NCBI RefSeq assembly: GCF_030272615.1
Contig: NC_081410.1
Location: 284,515,957-284,579,956, forward strand
Source of the DNA: Cryptomeria japonica
Taxonomy: Eukaryota > Streptophyta > Pinopsida > Cupressales > Cupressaceae
DNA: 64,000 nucleotides
Reading direction: 5' to 3'
A model generated the notes under the pieces. It worked only from the letters and a program-made list of their open reading frames with translations, was not told the origin of the DNA and did no database searches. A program made the position numbers and the translations under genes. Below, in pieces: positions 10,066 through 21,689 of the stretch. Position 1 is the stretch's first letter. Each line of letters opens with the position of its first letter.

Positions 10066-11800
10066 TTAGTTGTGATCATGTCTGATTGTTTGGTTTGAAT
10101 AAGTTAGTTGGTTTGATGTTGTTTGATCAGGAGTTGAGGAACTAGCTCGTTTTAGATTAACCTTATTTTGAGAACGGGTTATAACATTTGTAGTTTGCAT
10201 TTTATTGTCTTTATCTTTGACTATGATCACGTTGCAATACTTAGATTGGGAAGATTCAATCATGTTGATCACATTATCATTGTTAGCATAGGTGTAATTG
10301 AGTTTGGCACCTCCCTTGGATTTTGAGGAATCACCTTGTTCATAAGTAGGCAAGGGATCTTTAAAAGCTTTGTGATCAGCATTAGTCATGTGATTTCCAA
10401 CAACAATTTTTCCAACATCAATGAGGTCTTGAATCTCATGTTTAAGTTTCAGGTAGTTGTTTGTTGTATGACCCTTATTTTGATGATATTCAAAGTACTC
10501 ATTTTCCCTCCACCATTTGGGTTTAACTTCTGGATCATATGGTCTAGAGTTGTCTGGAAATGCTATCAGATCATTTGCCAATAAAGTATTAAGAGTTGAT
10601 TCATATGATTCCTCCAAAGGAGTGAAATCGTGTTTAGGCTATGAAAGCCAAGGTTTCTTTTTAAACTATTCTTTTGATTTCTTCAAAGGGTTTTCCACCA
10701 TAGTTTCAGTTGCTTTGAGGGCTTGTGTGTTGCTAGCTAGATTAAATATTGTGGGTTTTGAATTTAGTTTAATAGTGTCCATCACTACAATGTTTCCATT
10801 GTTAGCTTTTCCATCTTTCTAGTATTTATTCCTCTCTTTGGAACTAGAACCTTGTTGTGTTTCTTTTCAAATCAATATATCTCCTTTCTTTATAAGCACA
10901 TCTTCCATTATGAGGGCACTATCTACCATTTTGTTGAATGAAGGGTACAATTGCATTTGGATATTGTATTTCAATTCAGGGATCAGGTTATAGACAAATA
11001 TGTTCATCTTCTCAGAATCTAGAATAGGCCATGAATATCTAGAGAACATCTTTCTCCAACATTGAAGAAAAGTGAGAAAAGGTTCTCTTTTTTTCTATTT
11101 GGTATTGCAAAGTGCAATCATAGTGACTAGATGACAAATGTTATAGGAGTATTATTGGAGAAAGAATTTGACTAATTTCTCAAAAGATTTAATTCCCATA
11201 GGTAGGCTTGAAAACCATTACATAGCTTGTCCTCATAAACTCCTTAGGAAAAAGGCACATGAGATATGTTTGTTCATGCATGAACTCCATGCATAAAGCA
11301 CAAAATTCTCTGACATGGTCTTGAGGATCTACATTATCATCATATTTGTCCAACTTAGGAATCTCCACTCTTAAAGGAAATGGAGGCATGTAAAGGTTCT
11401 TGTCAAATGGGAACGGGCATATTGTGTCCAAAGAATATTGCTTTGATGATTTAGTCTTGTTTTTCATTTCTTTGATTTTAGTTTGTAACACTTGTAATTG
11501 TTTGTTTACCAGTGCTAAGGGTTTCAATGTTATAATTAGTAGGAAGTTTAGCACCTTGTTTTGCTAGCTCTAGAAAATAATCTTATTTTTCTCTAGCCAT
11601 GATAATCTTCATCATTTTTCAGAAATCTTTATCCTTTTGACTATTTATACATTTTTTTGTAGGTTCAGAGGCTTCAGACTCGCTATATGAGGAATCACTA
11701 TCATTAGCATGGGTGTTGATATTGTCATAAGCATCCTATTTAGCAACTTCTCTTTCTTACCTTTCTCCAGACATGGTGGGAGATAAGGATTGATAAAAAA
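10066..11800 (-). pseudogene. Element D gag
   Basis: Three minus-strand pieces form a plant gypsy gag: 11189-11554 with PPFPLRVEIPKLDKYDDNVD, PQDHVREFCALC; 10867-11049 with LDSEKMNIFVYNLIPELKYN; and 10066-10617 with WWRENEYFEYHQNKGHTTNN then YLKLKHEIQDLIDVGK. The last is the region with a single-knuckle-like C-x-x-H-x-x-x-GH-x-T-x-x-C motif in relatives; here both Cys positions are replaced (Phe/Tyr). Gag builds the particle and packages RNA. The frame is broken between pieces and the start codon cannot be fixed. Confidence 0.75.
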
Positions 11801-13950
11801 TTAGTATATTTGATGATGAAATTTTGTTAGAGATGGGGTCTTATACAAAGAATGGATTAGTCTGTAATGAAAAGGACTATCCTTTACCTTTGGCAGCTTT
11901 CTTATGAGAGCTTCTGGTTTGAACAGTCATTTATAACTGATGTGACCGAGAACTAGATGTGATGCAAAAGTCAAGATCAAATTGAAGCTAGTTGTTCATT
12001 TGCCATAGTGATTTGAGAGAAATGACTAAGACTTGGTCTAGTTTTAGGAATGATCTATCCTATATAAGATGTGATCTAAGTAACTTAGTTTGATTTAGTT
12101 TGATAAGTAGTTGATTGAACTAGTTGAAAGATGATCGACAAAATCATGCAACACAACGACAGGGGTACACTATCAAGATGTTTATGCATAGAATTATGAT
12201 GACCAGATTTATACTCGTTGTAGATTGATTAGGCAAGCATGAAAGTTCTAGAAAAGTGTGTAGATAGACAAGTTTTTGGACTGAAAAAATCAAAAATTCG
12301 TACGACAGAGTTTTCAGACCTAGACGACAATTTAATAATTCCTAGATGACACGAGCAATTTCTCATACGAGTTGCTTCCTATACTCGCACGATAGTTTAT
12401 TGTTCTATAGATGATGGTCTGATGAGGATAATGATTATTCATACGATAGTATATTAAAGGATAGACGACAACTCTCTAGGACAAGAATAACACTTCTATA
12501 GACCCGAATGACAATTATGATAGGACCAGGTGATAAACTAACAAGACCAATTGAAACTCGTATGACAACACGTATATAGCCAGATGATAATTCAGTAGAC
12601 TCGTACAACAGTGGACTGGATAGAGATGAGATTCTGACATGGACAAAGTTTTGATGACTGACAAAGACTCATGTTTTTTACATGGACAGAGTTTAGATGA
12701 CTAAGTTTTTTACATTGTTTGATCTTTTTCTCCAATTTCAGTATTTCGGTATCAGTTTCAGGGATGAAAACATAGTAAACATGCAAGATGTATAATGACT
12801 TCAAGGACAATGAGCTAACCCTATAGAAGTTGGCTTAGAGAATAAAACCTTTGCTTGCAGACTCAAGTACACACCCAATAGCTAATCAGAATACGACTGC
12901 TGAGTCTCATGCAATGGATTCTCAATGTCGTATTAGCCAACTCCACATGCTAATGGGGGCACGAAATGGAAAGTATATTGGGAGAGTTACTATCTCTCTT
13001 GCACAAAGATTATCCCCCTTTCGGAGGTGAATCAGGTAACCTCTATCTTATAGTTCTTAGTCAGGAATTTTGTTCAAAATTACCCTTTGAAGTCATGCAA
13101 GCATTATTGAGGCCTATAGCCCAACAAGGTACCGAAACAAGCTGTAGTCATGTAAACATGATTGAGACCGCGGGGCCCTACAAAATGCTCGAAATGAGAG
13201 GTCTCAAAGAGAAAACTCAAATAATCTCATCCTCAGAGACTTTAATCACCAAAGGCCTATTTATTATAGTGAGTTGGAATGCTCAGGTCCAACTGTACTC
13301 ACTTGGGTCATTCTCATAGGGTGATTACTTTTTCCCACTACGACAAGCCCACTAAAGATGCATAAATCTCAAACTTAGAAAAAATCTTTGAGGGTCTAGA
13401 TTTCAGATTGTCTGTGCAGACAAGAGCATACTCTCCTACCTCTTAGATTTTTCTTAAAACACAAAAGACATATTTTTTCATTAACCAGATAGCAATTTAA
13501 GTTCCTAAAAAAAATGAATTTAAATAATACACGAAGTTCACTTGAATCTCCTCAGGCAACCTGCAAAAAATCAAATTGGTAGTCATATTGTTTTTGTGCG
13601 ACAGGCATGTTCTTCGACAAGCATTCTGAAAAAAAATGGGTTAGGTTGTAAAAATCTCTTAGGTAGATAGACAACAAGCCAGGGTCAACATTAGTACCAT
13701 AAAAATTCAATAAGAAAAAAAAAACCTTAAAATTGCAGTCTATTTTAATACCAAAACCAAAATACCGTATGAGTATTCTCACCCAATCGTACGATAATTT
13801 GAAACGGACCGTACGATACCTATAGTTTATCATTCAGGCCTCTGTGAAAACTTGTACGAGTTTTTGTAGTAATTGTACATAAGGAAAAAATCCAAAAAAT
13901 AAATCTGAAAAATAGAAGTTAATCTGTGAGGCCAAAAGATGTAGTCTTTT
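11801..13950 (-). other. Element D 5' leader
   Basis: About 2.1 kb between the primer-binding site and gag without a recognisable gene. A plus-strand open frame of 117 codons (12966-13319) has no motif I know and lies antisense to the element. A motif array (12297-12615) and further cgtacga words near 13760-13820 are the main structure. Long leaders are usual for Tat/Ogre elements. Confidence 0.5.
12297..12615. repeat. Degenerate CGTACGAC/AGACGACA array
   Basis: Twelve variants of an 8-bp word recur at 12299, 12323, 12364, 12385, 12410, 12439, 12463, 12504, 12531, 12559, 12582 and 12602. Forms include cgtacgac, catacgag, cgcacgat, cgtatgac, cgtacaac, and a second type agacgaca/agatgata about 21-25 bp later. 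The larger period is 55-65 bp. Most differences are C to T or G to A at CG steps, as methylated CpG decay would give. Confidence 0.55.
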
Positions 13951-13968
13951 GCCCCACGATGGGTGCCA
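13951..13968 (-). promoter_or_regulatory. Primer-binding site of element D
   Basis: The minus strand reads TGGCACCCATCGTGGGGC six bases inside the LTR end. TGG plus complementarity to a tRNA 3' end is the form of a minus-strand primer site, and closely similar sites occur in plant gypsy elements. I do not assign the tRNA. Confidence 0.7.
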
Positions 13969-14200
13969 AAAATATGCGTGTGAAAAGTGGATAAAGTCTG
14001 CAAGCTATAAGACACACTTCAATTAAGTCATTGCATGCATGGTTAGACATATATAATCATAAATATGAAAACCATAACAAATCGACCTATTGTCTTCTAA
14101 AAGATGTGAGTATAGACTTGCTCTCAAATTTGTATAAGCAATACCAGTTACTAGACTACACCAAGACGAATGATTTAATCTATATGAGCACAAGAATAAG

Positions 14201-14280
14201 CTAAATGTATGCAAGATTAAGCTAGATGAATGAATATTTAGCTAGATGAATGAATAATAAGCTATATGAATGAATATTAA
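14201..14280. repeat. 20-bp tandem repeat in D LTR
   Basis: Units gctagatgaatgaatattta (14221-14240), gctagatgaatgaataataa (14241-14260) and gctatatgaatgaatattaa (14261-14280) repeat perfectly in phase; 14201-14220 is a decayed fourth unit. Confidence 0.8.
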
Positions 14281-14421
14281 GCAATCATGATTAAACTAAA
14301 TATGAAAAAAGATAAACTAAGATGCAATAATCTCAAAGCACAATATCTTCAATGATTCCAAAGCAAAAATTGCATAATAACAATAAATCTCTAGGGTGTT
14401 TTGAATGAGAGACAAAGGTTG

Positions 14422-14429
14422 AATTTATA
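14422..14429 (-). promoter_or_regulatory. TATA box of D LTR
   Basis: TATAAATT on the minus strand, about 450 bp before the LTR end, the only good TATA word in the 3' half of this LTR. Confidence 0.4.
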
Positions 14430-15266
14430 GAGACTTAAAAGATAGACCAATGGTCAAGATCAATTAGCAATGAGTGGTCGAGATTCCTCAAGAAAAAGCA
14501 TAATCCAGGTTAATTGAAATAATTGAGAGATCAGATTAAGTTAATCTTGAAATAGATTCCAATTATAGCTTGATTGAGTGCATTCAAATTATAAGTTTGA
14601 TTTTGCATTGGAGATAAAATTAGTTGATTCCAAGCACTTGAGATAAAAATAGGTGATTACATGCACATGAGATAAAATTAGCTCAAGATTTTTATTTAGA
14701 AAAAGTCTTTTCAATATAACTGAACCTCTTTCCTTAAGAAAAACTTTAAGTTTTAATTTTTAGAGAAAATGATTAATACAATTTAATTGCTTTTTTGATT
14801 TCTCAAGTTATCTCAATTTTATAAAAAGAAACATCTTAAGTTTGATTTCTTCTCTTAATTTAATTTTTTTCTTTTGTTTTCAATTTAACTCTTTCTTTTG
14901 CAAATTAATTCCTCTTTTGTGATAAATCTCTTTTTGTAAATTAATTCCTCTTTTTGTGATTAATCTCTTTTTATAAATTAATTTTTTTTTAATGATTAAA
15001 TGACAAATTTATTTATTAATTAAATATGCTAGGATATTTAATTAAATAAATGGGATAATCGATTAAAATGATTTACTTGGAATGATTTAATTAATTAAAT
15101 AATAATTAATTAATATAGAGTGATTAATTTGCCATGTAACATTAATGATTGAAGAATTAATTAATTAGGTGCTCAAGGTTGATTTAATTGCCTTTTGTTA
15201 GGGCCTTGGTGATGTTGTCGAGATTAGGGGCCCATGGTTTAGGTGACCATTTTTTAGGGTATTACA

Positions 15267-15480
15267 TTATCATATTGTGGATAGGTTCGCATCATGGTTT
15301 TTCCCTTGACTGGATTTTCCATGTCAAAATCTTGATGTTATGTGTTTTATTGATGTGGAGTTGACTTATGCTTTCATTATTAAATATCAGATCTAAAATT
15401 ATGTTTAAGTAAAGTTTGTGATAAAAATGATTCACCCCCCTCTCAATTTGTTGCCTTGTTGCCAATAGGTATAACACTCA
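15267..15480 (+). repeat. Old copia LTR, 3' half
   Basis: The stretch catggtttttcccttgactg, gattttccatgtcaaaatc, ttgatgttatgtgtttt and a later gattcacccccctctc matches the ordered landmarks at the 3' ends of the B LTRs (43660-43898) in plus orientation. It begins exactly at the D LTR end, so D probably inserted into this LTR. 15481-15622 holds nothing recognisable. Confidence 0.55.
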
Positions 15481-15622
15481 ATTGACCATATTTGGTATAG
15501 TTTTTTTTCACTTGTTGCAATCACAATTTGATTCTTGAACTATTAATCATAATTATTTGGGTTTTTATTATCCATTGTTAGGTAAAAATGACCTTCACAT
15601 GCCTCTTTGGTACACTTGGTAG

Positions 15623-16441
15623 TGTAGTCATGGATAGAAGAGTCCTCAAAGAGAACAGTCTAGATCATGTAGCAAGAGTAAACACAACAAAAGAAACACA
15701 ATGTGATGGGGGCAATGTTGAATCAGACTTATATTATATTAGGGAATTCAAATACAAATTGGCCAGCAATATGTAGGTTTTAGATTTGGCACACAGGCCT
15801 GATTACAAACATGCTCAAAATACAGTATCTGGGCTCAATCAAGAATACGAGCCAACTCTAGGTCTCCTAATATTTTTATTATTATTATATATTTTATATT
15901 TGTCCACCATATGCTTAGTTACATTGATTTATGTGATATTCATAGATCGAGTATGATCCGCATCAGCCCAAGATGAAAACAAATGCAAATGAAGAAGGTG
16001 TAACATGTAGAACAACTAAGTTGGCCTCTGCCAAAATAATTCCTCTGAAAAGAACATAGAATGATGTGTGGACCTAGGAGAAGGTCAACCACAAACCAAG
16101 GAACATTGGAGGATATGAAATTAGGCTCTATAAGCTATGGAAATGATCCACAAGATTCTCCATTAGCAAATAGGTCCAAGCAGCTCTAGTGCACAGGTTA
16201 GAAAATTGTCCCACATTTTAGAAGCAATTACTTGCTGAAAAAGATCCAAACAACGTGTGGACCTAGGATAAGGTAGATGAGCATATCCTCAAACAAAATC
16301 TACCTCCACAAGATCCAATGAATAAATGCGAAAAAATGCAGGATAGAATCCTGAAACTACAAGGACAAACTGAATAGAAAGCAACTGAAATGATTTTTTT
16401 TTGTTGATGCAAGATTGCCAAGAACCAGGGATGCTCCTACA
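15623..16441 (-). repeat. Element E 3' LTR
   Basis: On the plus strand it runs from TGTAGTCATGG to GGATGCTCCTACA and matches 23024-23846 along its whole length (for example agtcctcaaagagaacagtc, caatgtgatggggrcaatg, gatgcaagattgccaagaac). In element orientation it starts TGTAGGAGC and ends CTACA. A (t)8 run differs from the other copy near 16395. Confidence 0.85.
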
Positions 16442-16510
16442 TCAGACATCTGTGATTGATGAAAAAAGCAAGTCCCTCACTTTTTAGGGACTAGAGGAAA
16501 ATTGAGACAG

Positions 16511-16635
16511 TGTACCACATCTTGATAAATCCATGATGAGTCTTCAACTAGTATGTCCTTTCACTTCACAAGATACTCTCTATATTGTCTTCCTCGGGTG
16601 CTATGTGTAGTTCTACTATCCAAAATGTTTTCAAT
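16511..16635 (-). pseudogene. Element E chromodomain
   Basis: Minus-strand translation reads IENILDSRTTHSTRGRQYRE then YLVK, a stop, KDILVEDSSWIYQDV. This is the chromodomain pattern (I-L-D-x-R .. Y-L-V-K-W .. E-D-S-x-W), which in chromoviruses steers integration to marked chromatin. The TGA stop (16561-16563) falls exactly where the family has the aromatic-cage Trp, consistent with a TGG to TGA change. It follows the integrase C-terminus in the normal position. Confidence 0.75.
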
Positions 16636-16710
16636 CTATTATGGTACCCTCTGGGGTATCTACTTCTCTAAGTTTGTTGCACTATCTTCACTGAATTCTG
16701 CCTCCTGATA

Positions 16711-17760
16711 CTAGTGTATGTCTGTAATATTGAATATAGGTGAAATACCCAAGGTATCTGGTAACTCCACTTCATATGCATTTTTGAAACTAAATTTCTT
16801 CAAGATCTTACAAGGTCCCAACTTCCTCATCTTTAGCTTATTATAGATACCAACTAGAAATATTTCTTTTCTCAAATACACCATCACTTCATCTCCCACT
16901 TCAAATTCCTTATGTCTCCTCTTTTCATCTACTATCTCCTTATACTTACTATTTATGTTCTCCAAATATTGTTTGACCTGATTATGTACTATCTTCATAT
17001 GTTCTATAAATTCTTCTACTTCTACACTCCTTTTATTCTCATTATTGATGTTTCTTAACTCTGATATGCCTCTAGGGTGTACTCCTATAATAACCTCAAA
17101 GGTTGTTCTACTAGTACTCCTATTCACTAAATTGTTTCAGGCAAACTCTTCTTGTGCAAGAACCAAGTCCGAACTTCTGGTTTTCTCTCCAACTAAGCAT
17201 CTCAACAAATTTCCCAAACTCCTATTTACTAATTCTATTTATCTATTAGTCTATGGGTGAAAAGTAGAACTGAATTTTAAATCTATCTTCACCTTCTTCC
17301 AAATTTTTCTCCAAAATGTCCAACGAATTTAGTGTCTTTGTCATAAACTATGCTCTTAGGTAATCCGTGTAGTTTCACCACCTCCTTGGAAAATAGGCTA
17401 GCTATATGCATAGTATCTGTTGTCATCTTACAGGGTATGAAATATGACATCTTTGAGAATATATCCACCACCACAAATATAGAATCATTTCCTCTCTGTG
17501 TCTTAGGCAATCCAAGTATGAAATCCATGCTTATGTCCTCCCAAGGTCTCTTCAAAACTATCAAAGGCTTATATAATCCAACATTATGACTGCTACCTTT
17601 TGCAAGTTAACAAATTCTATAGCTTTGAACAAATTGCCTAACATCCTTATGAATCTAAGGCCAAGATTAATTCTCATTAACCAAGGCTATTGTCTTATCA
17701 ACACCAAAGTGTCATGCTAGTCCTCCACTATGCTTTTATTTTATCGGATTCTCCCTCATA
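16711..17760 (-). pseudogene. Element E integrase
   Basis: From right to left: an HHCC zinc region (17600-17760: KHSGGLA, stop, HFGVDKTIALVNEN, VRQFVQSYRIC), the catalytic core (17289-17564: [53 protein letters not shown]) and a C-terminal part (16711-17127) with VGDEVMVYLRKE and the GPY/F-like motif LGPCKILKKFSFKNAYEVEL. The first two catalytic Asp residues are present (MDFILG, YDKDTKF). Stops and frame changes separate the parts. A plus-strand open frame at 17045-17260 is a shadow. Confidence 0.85.
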
Positions 17761-17780
17761 GAGATCCTAGGTATACACAA

Positions 17781-18672
17781 CTAGATTCCTTTGAACAACA
17801 TCTCATCTTGAATGAAATAATCTAGCCACCTACTCCTATCCACCACAATAGGCTCCTTACAAAATTTCCAAGGTTCTGCAAAATCCAGGTCACTCTCATA
17901 CAAGTTCTTCAATTCCTCAAAACCCAAAACTTCTACTCTCATCTCTATCAACAAGTTCCTCCTTCTACTTAAGGAATCAACAAATTTATTTGACTTACCA
18001 CTTCTAGGCTTCAAAACAAAGGTATAACTCTACAAGAACTCCACCCATCTCATGTGTCTTTGAATCATCTTACCTTGACTGTTCAAATAATGCAAAGCTT
18101 GATGATCGATATACAACACAAACTCTTTAGGTAGTAAATAATGTTTCCACTTCTTCAATGCTTGAATTATTGCATAAAACTCTTGATCATACACAAAATA
18201 TCTACTTCTTGCATCATTCAATTTTTCACTAAAATAAACTACTAGTCTTCCTTCCCTCTTGACTTAATACTACTCCAATTGCATTCCCACTTGCATCACA
18301 ATCCACTTGAAATACTTTGCTAAAATCTGGTAAAGCTAATGTAGGTTGTTCTATCACTTTATGCTTCAACAACTCAAAACTCTTGTTTTCTCCAAACATC
18401 CACTTGAAATCCTTCCTATATCCTCTCATTGTTTCTATCATAGGGCTACAAATCAAATTGATATTTCTAATGAACTTGTGGTAGAAACTACCCAATCCAT
18501 AAAATGATCTTACCTCCCCAATGGTGTCCAGTGTAGGCCAATCAACAATTGCTCTTACCTTCTCAGGATCCATCTCCAATCCATCTAGAGATATCACTAA
18601 TACCAAATAGACTAACTCTTCCTTGTTGAAACTACACTTCTTAATGTTAATCAACAACTTCTCCTCTCTCAA
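17781..18672 (-). pseudogene. Element E RT thumb, RNase H and linker
   Basis: 18229-18672 continues RT (LVYLVLVISLDGLEMDPEKV, WPTLDTIGEVRSFYGLGSFY) and enters RNase H ([20 protein letters not shown]). 18030-18221 carries the rest ([40 protein letters not shown]). 17781-18014 is the tether to integrase. The RNase H Asp (DCDASG), Glu (YDQEFYA) and Asp (YIDHQAL) are all visible. A frame change at about 18225 separates the halves. Confidence 0.85.
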
Positions 18673-18675
18673 CCT

Positions 18676-19344
18676 CTACAAAACTTGTCTCAAATGTAAC
18701 ATATGCTCTTCCTTGGTCTTAGAGTATATCAAGATGTCATCTAAGTACACAATAACAAACTTACCCAATAATTTCTTCAATACATCATTCATCAACCTCT
18801 TGAAATTACTCAGTGCATTGGTTAGTCCAAAAGGCATCACCAACCATTCATATAGTCCTTCATTTATCTTTAATGATATCTTCCACTCATCCCCTTCTCT
18901 AATTTTGATATGATGGTATCCGCTTTTCAAGTCTATCTTTCTGTAATATTTGGCTCCACTTAAATAATCCATGATATCATCCATCCTAGGCATAGGAAAC
19001 TTGTACTTTATTGTGATCTTGTTTATTTCTCTAGATACAATACACATCCTCCATTCTCCATTCTTCTTAGGTGCTAATACTACTAGAACTACACAAGGGC
19101 TCAAACTTTCTCTGATCAAACCTTTCCTTAATAACTCCTGCACTTGTCTATTTAATTCCTCATTTTCTGCTAGTGTCATCTGGTGTGTTGCTTTATTAAG
19201 CAAAGTAGCTCTGGGAATCAAGTCCATGCAATGACTAATACTTCTCACAAGTGGTAATCCATCAAGTATGTTATCTAAAATAATGTCTTCATATTTTGTC
19301 AACAACTCTTTTATCTCTTTCGGTTGTCCTTCTTCATGCTCCAA
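18676..19344 (-). pseudogene. Element E reverse transcriptase
   Basis: A 222-codon open frame covers most of RT: an upstream HCMDLIPRATLLNKATHQM, then LIRESLSPCVVLVVLAPKKN, EWRMCIVSREINKITIKYKF, YYRKIDLKSGYHHIKIREGD, MPFGLTNALSNFKRLMNDVL and the catalytic FVIVYLDDILIYSKTKEEH. The YLDD box is intact, but family positions are altered (usual CVDYRAINK reads CIVSREINK). It is in a different frame from the following RNase H part, so it cannot be made as one protein. Confidence 0.88.
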
Positions 19345-19364
19345 ATTTTCAGCCTTCTTAGGAA

Positions 19365-19664
19365 CTAAAGAAAAACATATATTCTCATACCTATCCCATC
19401 CAAGAATTTACTTCCGTCTAGCAAAGAAATCCTAGCCTTTGTACAAAATTCACTCTTAAGAGGCTCCTCCAAGGGTGATAGGGTCTGTTTTATCCCATTT
19501 GCAACAATAGTGTATATATTCTTCCTTCCATCATGTATTGTTTGCCTATCATATTGCCAAAGTCTACCCAACAAGATATGACATACATCCATAGGCATAA
19601 TATCACACAAAACTTTATTATGATAAGATCCAATTCTCAATTTTTCTAGATATTGTTCACTTAC
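19365..19664 (-). pseudogene. Element E protease, C-terminal part
   Basis: The fragment VSEQYLEKLRIGSYHNKVLC then DIMPMDVCHILLGRLWQYDR and HDGRKNIYTI is the end of a chromovirus protease (ILLGRPWQYDR, HDGRKNTY) leading into the RT tether. The active-site half lies at 21690-21840, on the far side of the insertion. Confidence 0.8.
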
Positions 19665-19680
19665 TGTAGGCATTTAAAAA

Positions 19681-20510
19681 TGGTCAATGCTTGCGACGCC
19701 ATACTCTAACATGTCTGCATGACCTTATTTTAGGGTTTTCACATCTTATTGGCATTTCTTCTATATCGCACACTTGATATTTATCATTTGTCGACATTGT
19801 GTCATTCTTTAGCATTTCTTCCCTCTTTGATTGTGTTTTTGGCATTTCCAATTAGGTCTTGTCAACATCATCTGCAACTTGCAAGCTTTGGTCATGATCA
19901 ATCTTATCATGTCAATTGAACATCATCAATCCTAATTGATGTCAGATTAGGGTTTTTGTCCTCAATCATCTTTATCATTATCAATTATCTTTGATCAACT
20001 ATTAATCATTTTGGATCCCTTGTCAATTGTCAATTGTCGATCCCTTAGAAATTTCTGACCAATTCGTAACTAGGGAAATGGAAAATATATCAAAGTGGTC
20101 AATGCTTGCAACACCATACTCTAACATGTCCGTGTGACCTGTTTTTGCATCTTATTGATATTTATTCTAGTTTGTGCACTTGATCTTTATCATTTGTCAA
20201 CATCTCGTCATTCTTCAGCATTTCTTCCCTCTTCAATTGTTTTTTTGGCATTTTCGATTAGGCCTTGTCAACATCATTTATGACTTGCAAGCTTTGGTCG
20301 TAATAAATTTATCATGTCAATTGGACATTGTCAATCTTAATTGATTTCGGATTAGGGTTTTTGTCCTCAATCATCTTTATCATTACCAATCATCTTTGAT
20401 CAACTATCAATCATTTTGGATCCCTTGTCAATTGTCAATTGTTGATCCCTTAGTAATTTGTGACCAATTTGTCATTGGTATTTTGTCATTCGACCTTCAT
20501 AAAGTCGATC
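19681..20510. repeat. 415-bp imperfect tandem duplication
   Basis: tggtcaatgcttgc starts at 19681 and again at 20096. The two copies stay aligned for about 400 bp through acaccatactctaacatgtc, ttgtcaacatcat, gcaagctttggtc, gattagggtttttgtcctc and gatcccttgtcaattgtcaa, with scattered C/T and G/A differences. Confidence 0.85.
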
Positions 20511-21326
20511 TCTTATCAATCTTCGATCAATTTATCTTTGATCTCAATCAATCATCATTTCTTATCAGTTTTGGATCGATTAGTCATTGATCCTTATCAA
20601 TTATCCTTTATCAATTTGATTCCCCTTGTCAATTATTGACCGATTTTTCATCGATCTTTGTCAATCAATATTGACTCTTTATCAATCATCAAGTCTTCAT
20701 CATTTAATCATGATCAAACCTATATCAATTGATTTGGTATTTTCATGACCTAATTGATATCCTTTCATTTCTAATCTATCTCTGAGGGTTTTGTGATTTA
20801 ATCATTTAATCTTAATTAACATTCCCCTCTAGGTTAAATAAATCAATTTATTTATCCTATGTCTCTCTTGTTACAATTAAATATTTCATTTACTTAGCTA
20901 ATTATGTCCCCTTTGTGAATTAATTAATTAATTCATATTTATGAATTAATCTCACCTAATTTCTATTTCCTCATTTTTAATTTTTCCTAATTTTAAATTT
21001 TTTTTAATTCCTCTTTTCCACCTAATTTGCTAATTTTTCAAATCTAATTTTCCAATAATTATCATCTTCTAGTTGCTCCTATTTTTGTGCTTCCTTTTTC
21101 ATAAGTTGGATGCATTATTCTCTCAATTTTTCATAAGTGTTAAAATAGAAACATGTCATAACACTTTACTTGGCAACTTGTCCTCACACCTTGCATGGGA
21201 AAATGTGTCATAATTATGACATAGAAGGTGTCATAGCCTTCTCTTTTCAATTCAATTTTCCCATTTTTGAATCAAATTGCCTCTTTAACTCTTTTCATGC
21301 TAATTTTCTCATCTCTCCAATTTGCC

Positions 21327-21334
21327 TATAAATT
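21327..21334 (+). promoter_or_regulatory. TATA box of the LTR-like insertion
   Basis: tgccTATAAATTggatgg, followed by a leader-like stretch with C/T-rich words (tcttcaatcttttcaatc). Supports reading the insert as a plus-strand LTR. Confidence 0.4.
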
Positions 21335-21689
21335 GGATGGATTTCTTCAATCTTTTCAATCAACCACTTCTCAAATATCATCAGGTTGTCAAACTCATTT
21401 GCAATCTTTCTTTCTCGCGCACACTTGCATTTCGTAGGTGAAGCCCACATATTTGGAGGAAAAAGAGAAACAATGGAGGTTAATGGAGGCAACATCCATA
21501 TTTTAGTTTGCAATTTCTTTTGATGTTTGATTTCTATTCCTTTATTGAATGTGATAGGATCTATTTTCATTGTAATTTAGGTTTGTGGTTGCCTAATTTC
21601 TTATTTCTTTGATATTTTGTCCATTTTATTATTTACACTTACTAGTACCTTATTATTATCCTAAGTCTATGCTATTTGATAGGGCTTAA

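Larger units (their letters stand above)
2252..15266 (-). mobile_element. Element D: Tat/Ogre-like Ty3/gypsy retrotransposon, minus strand, left LTR not found
   Basis: Reading from right to left the order is: 5' LTR (13975-15266), primer-binding site (13951-13968), a ~2.1 kb leader, gag, aspartic protease, G-patch segment, acidic linker, reverse transcriptase, RNase H, a second RNase H, integrase. This order, the second RNase H and the long leader are typical of the Tat/Ogre lineage of plant gypsy elements. The coding part is broken by many stops and frameshifts, and integrase is split by a TSD-flanked insertion (3184-5282). The right end is followed by ttatc. The matching left LTR would lie left of 2250 but I cannot recognise it, so it is deleted or outside the window. 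Not functional. Confidence 0.85.
13975..15266 (-). repeat. Element D 5' LTR
   Basis: On the minus strand the LTR starts TGTAATACCCTAAAAAATGG and ends TTTTCACACGCA, 1292 bp, followed by the primer-binding site. A TATA-like word (TATAAATT on the minus strand, 14422-14429) lies in the right place for a promoter. The LTR is AT-rich with a long run of ttaatta and tttt words (14750-15130) and a 20-bp tandem repeat (14201-14280). The next five bases are ttatc; the partner duplication is not visible. Confidence 0.75.

Noticed and set aside
12290-12620. CRISPR-like array
   Set aside because: Repeats are 8-bp, degenerate and in a plant retrotransposon leader; no constant repeats or spacers.
12966-13319. 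117-codon plus-strand open frame in the D leader
   Set aside because: No recognisable motif, antisense to element D and inside its untranslated leader.
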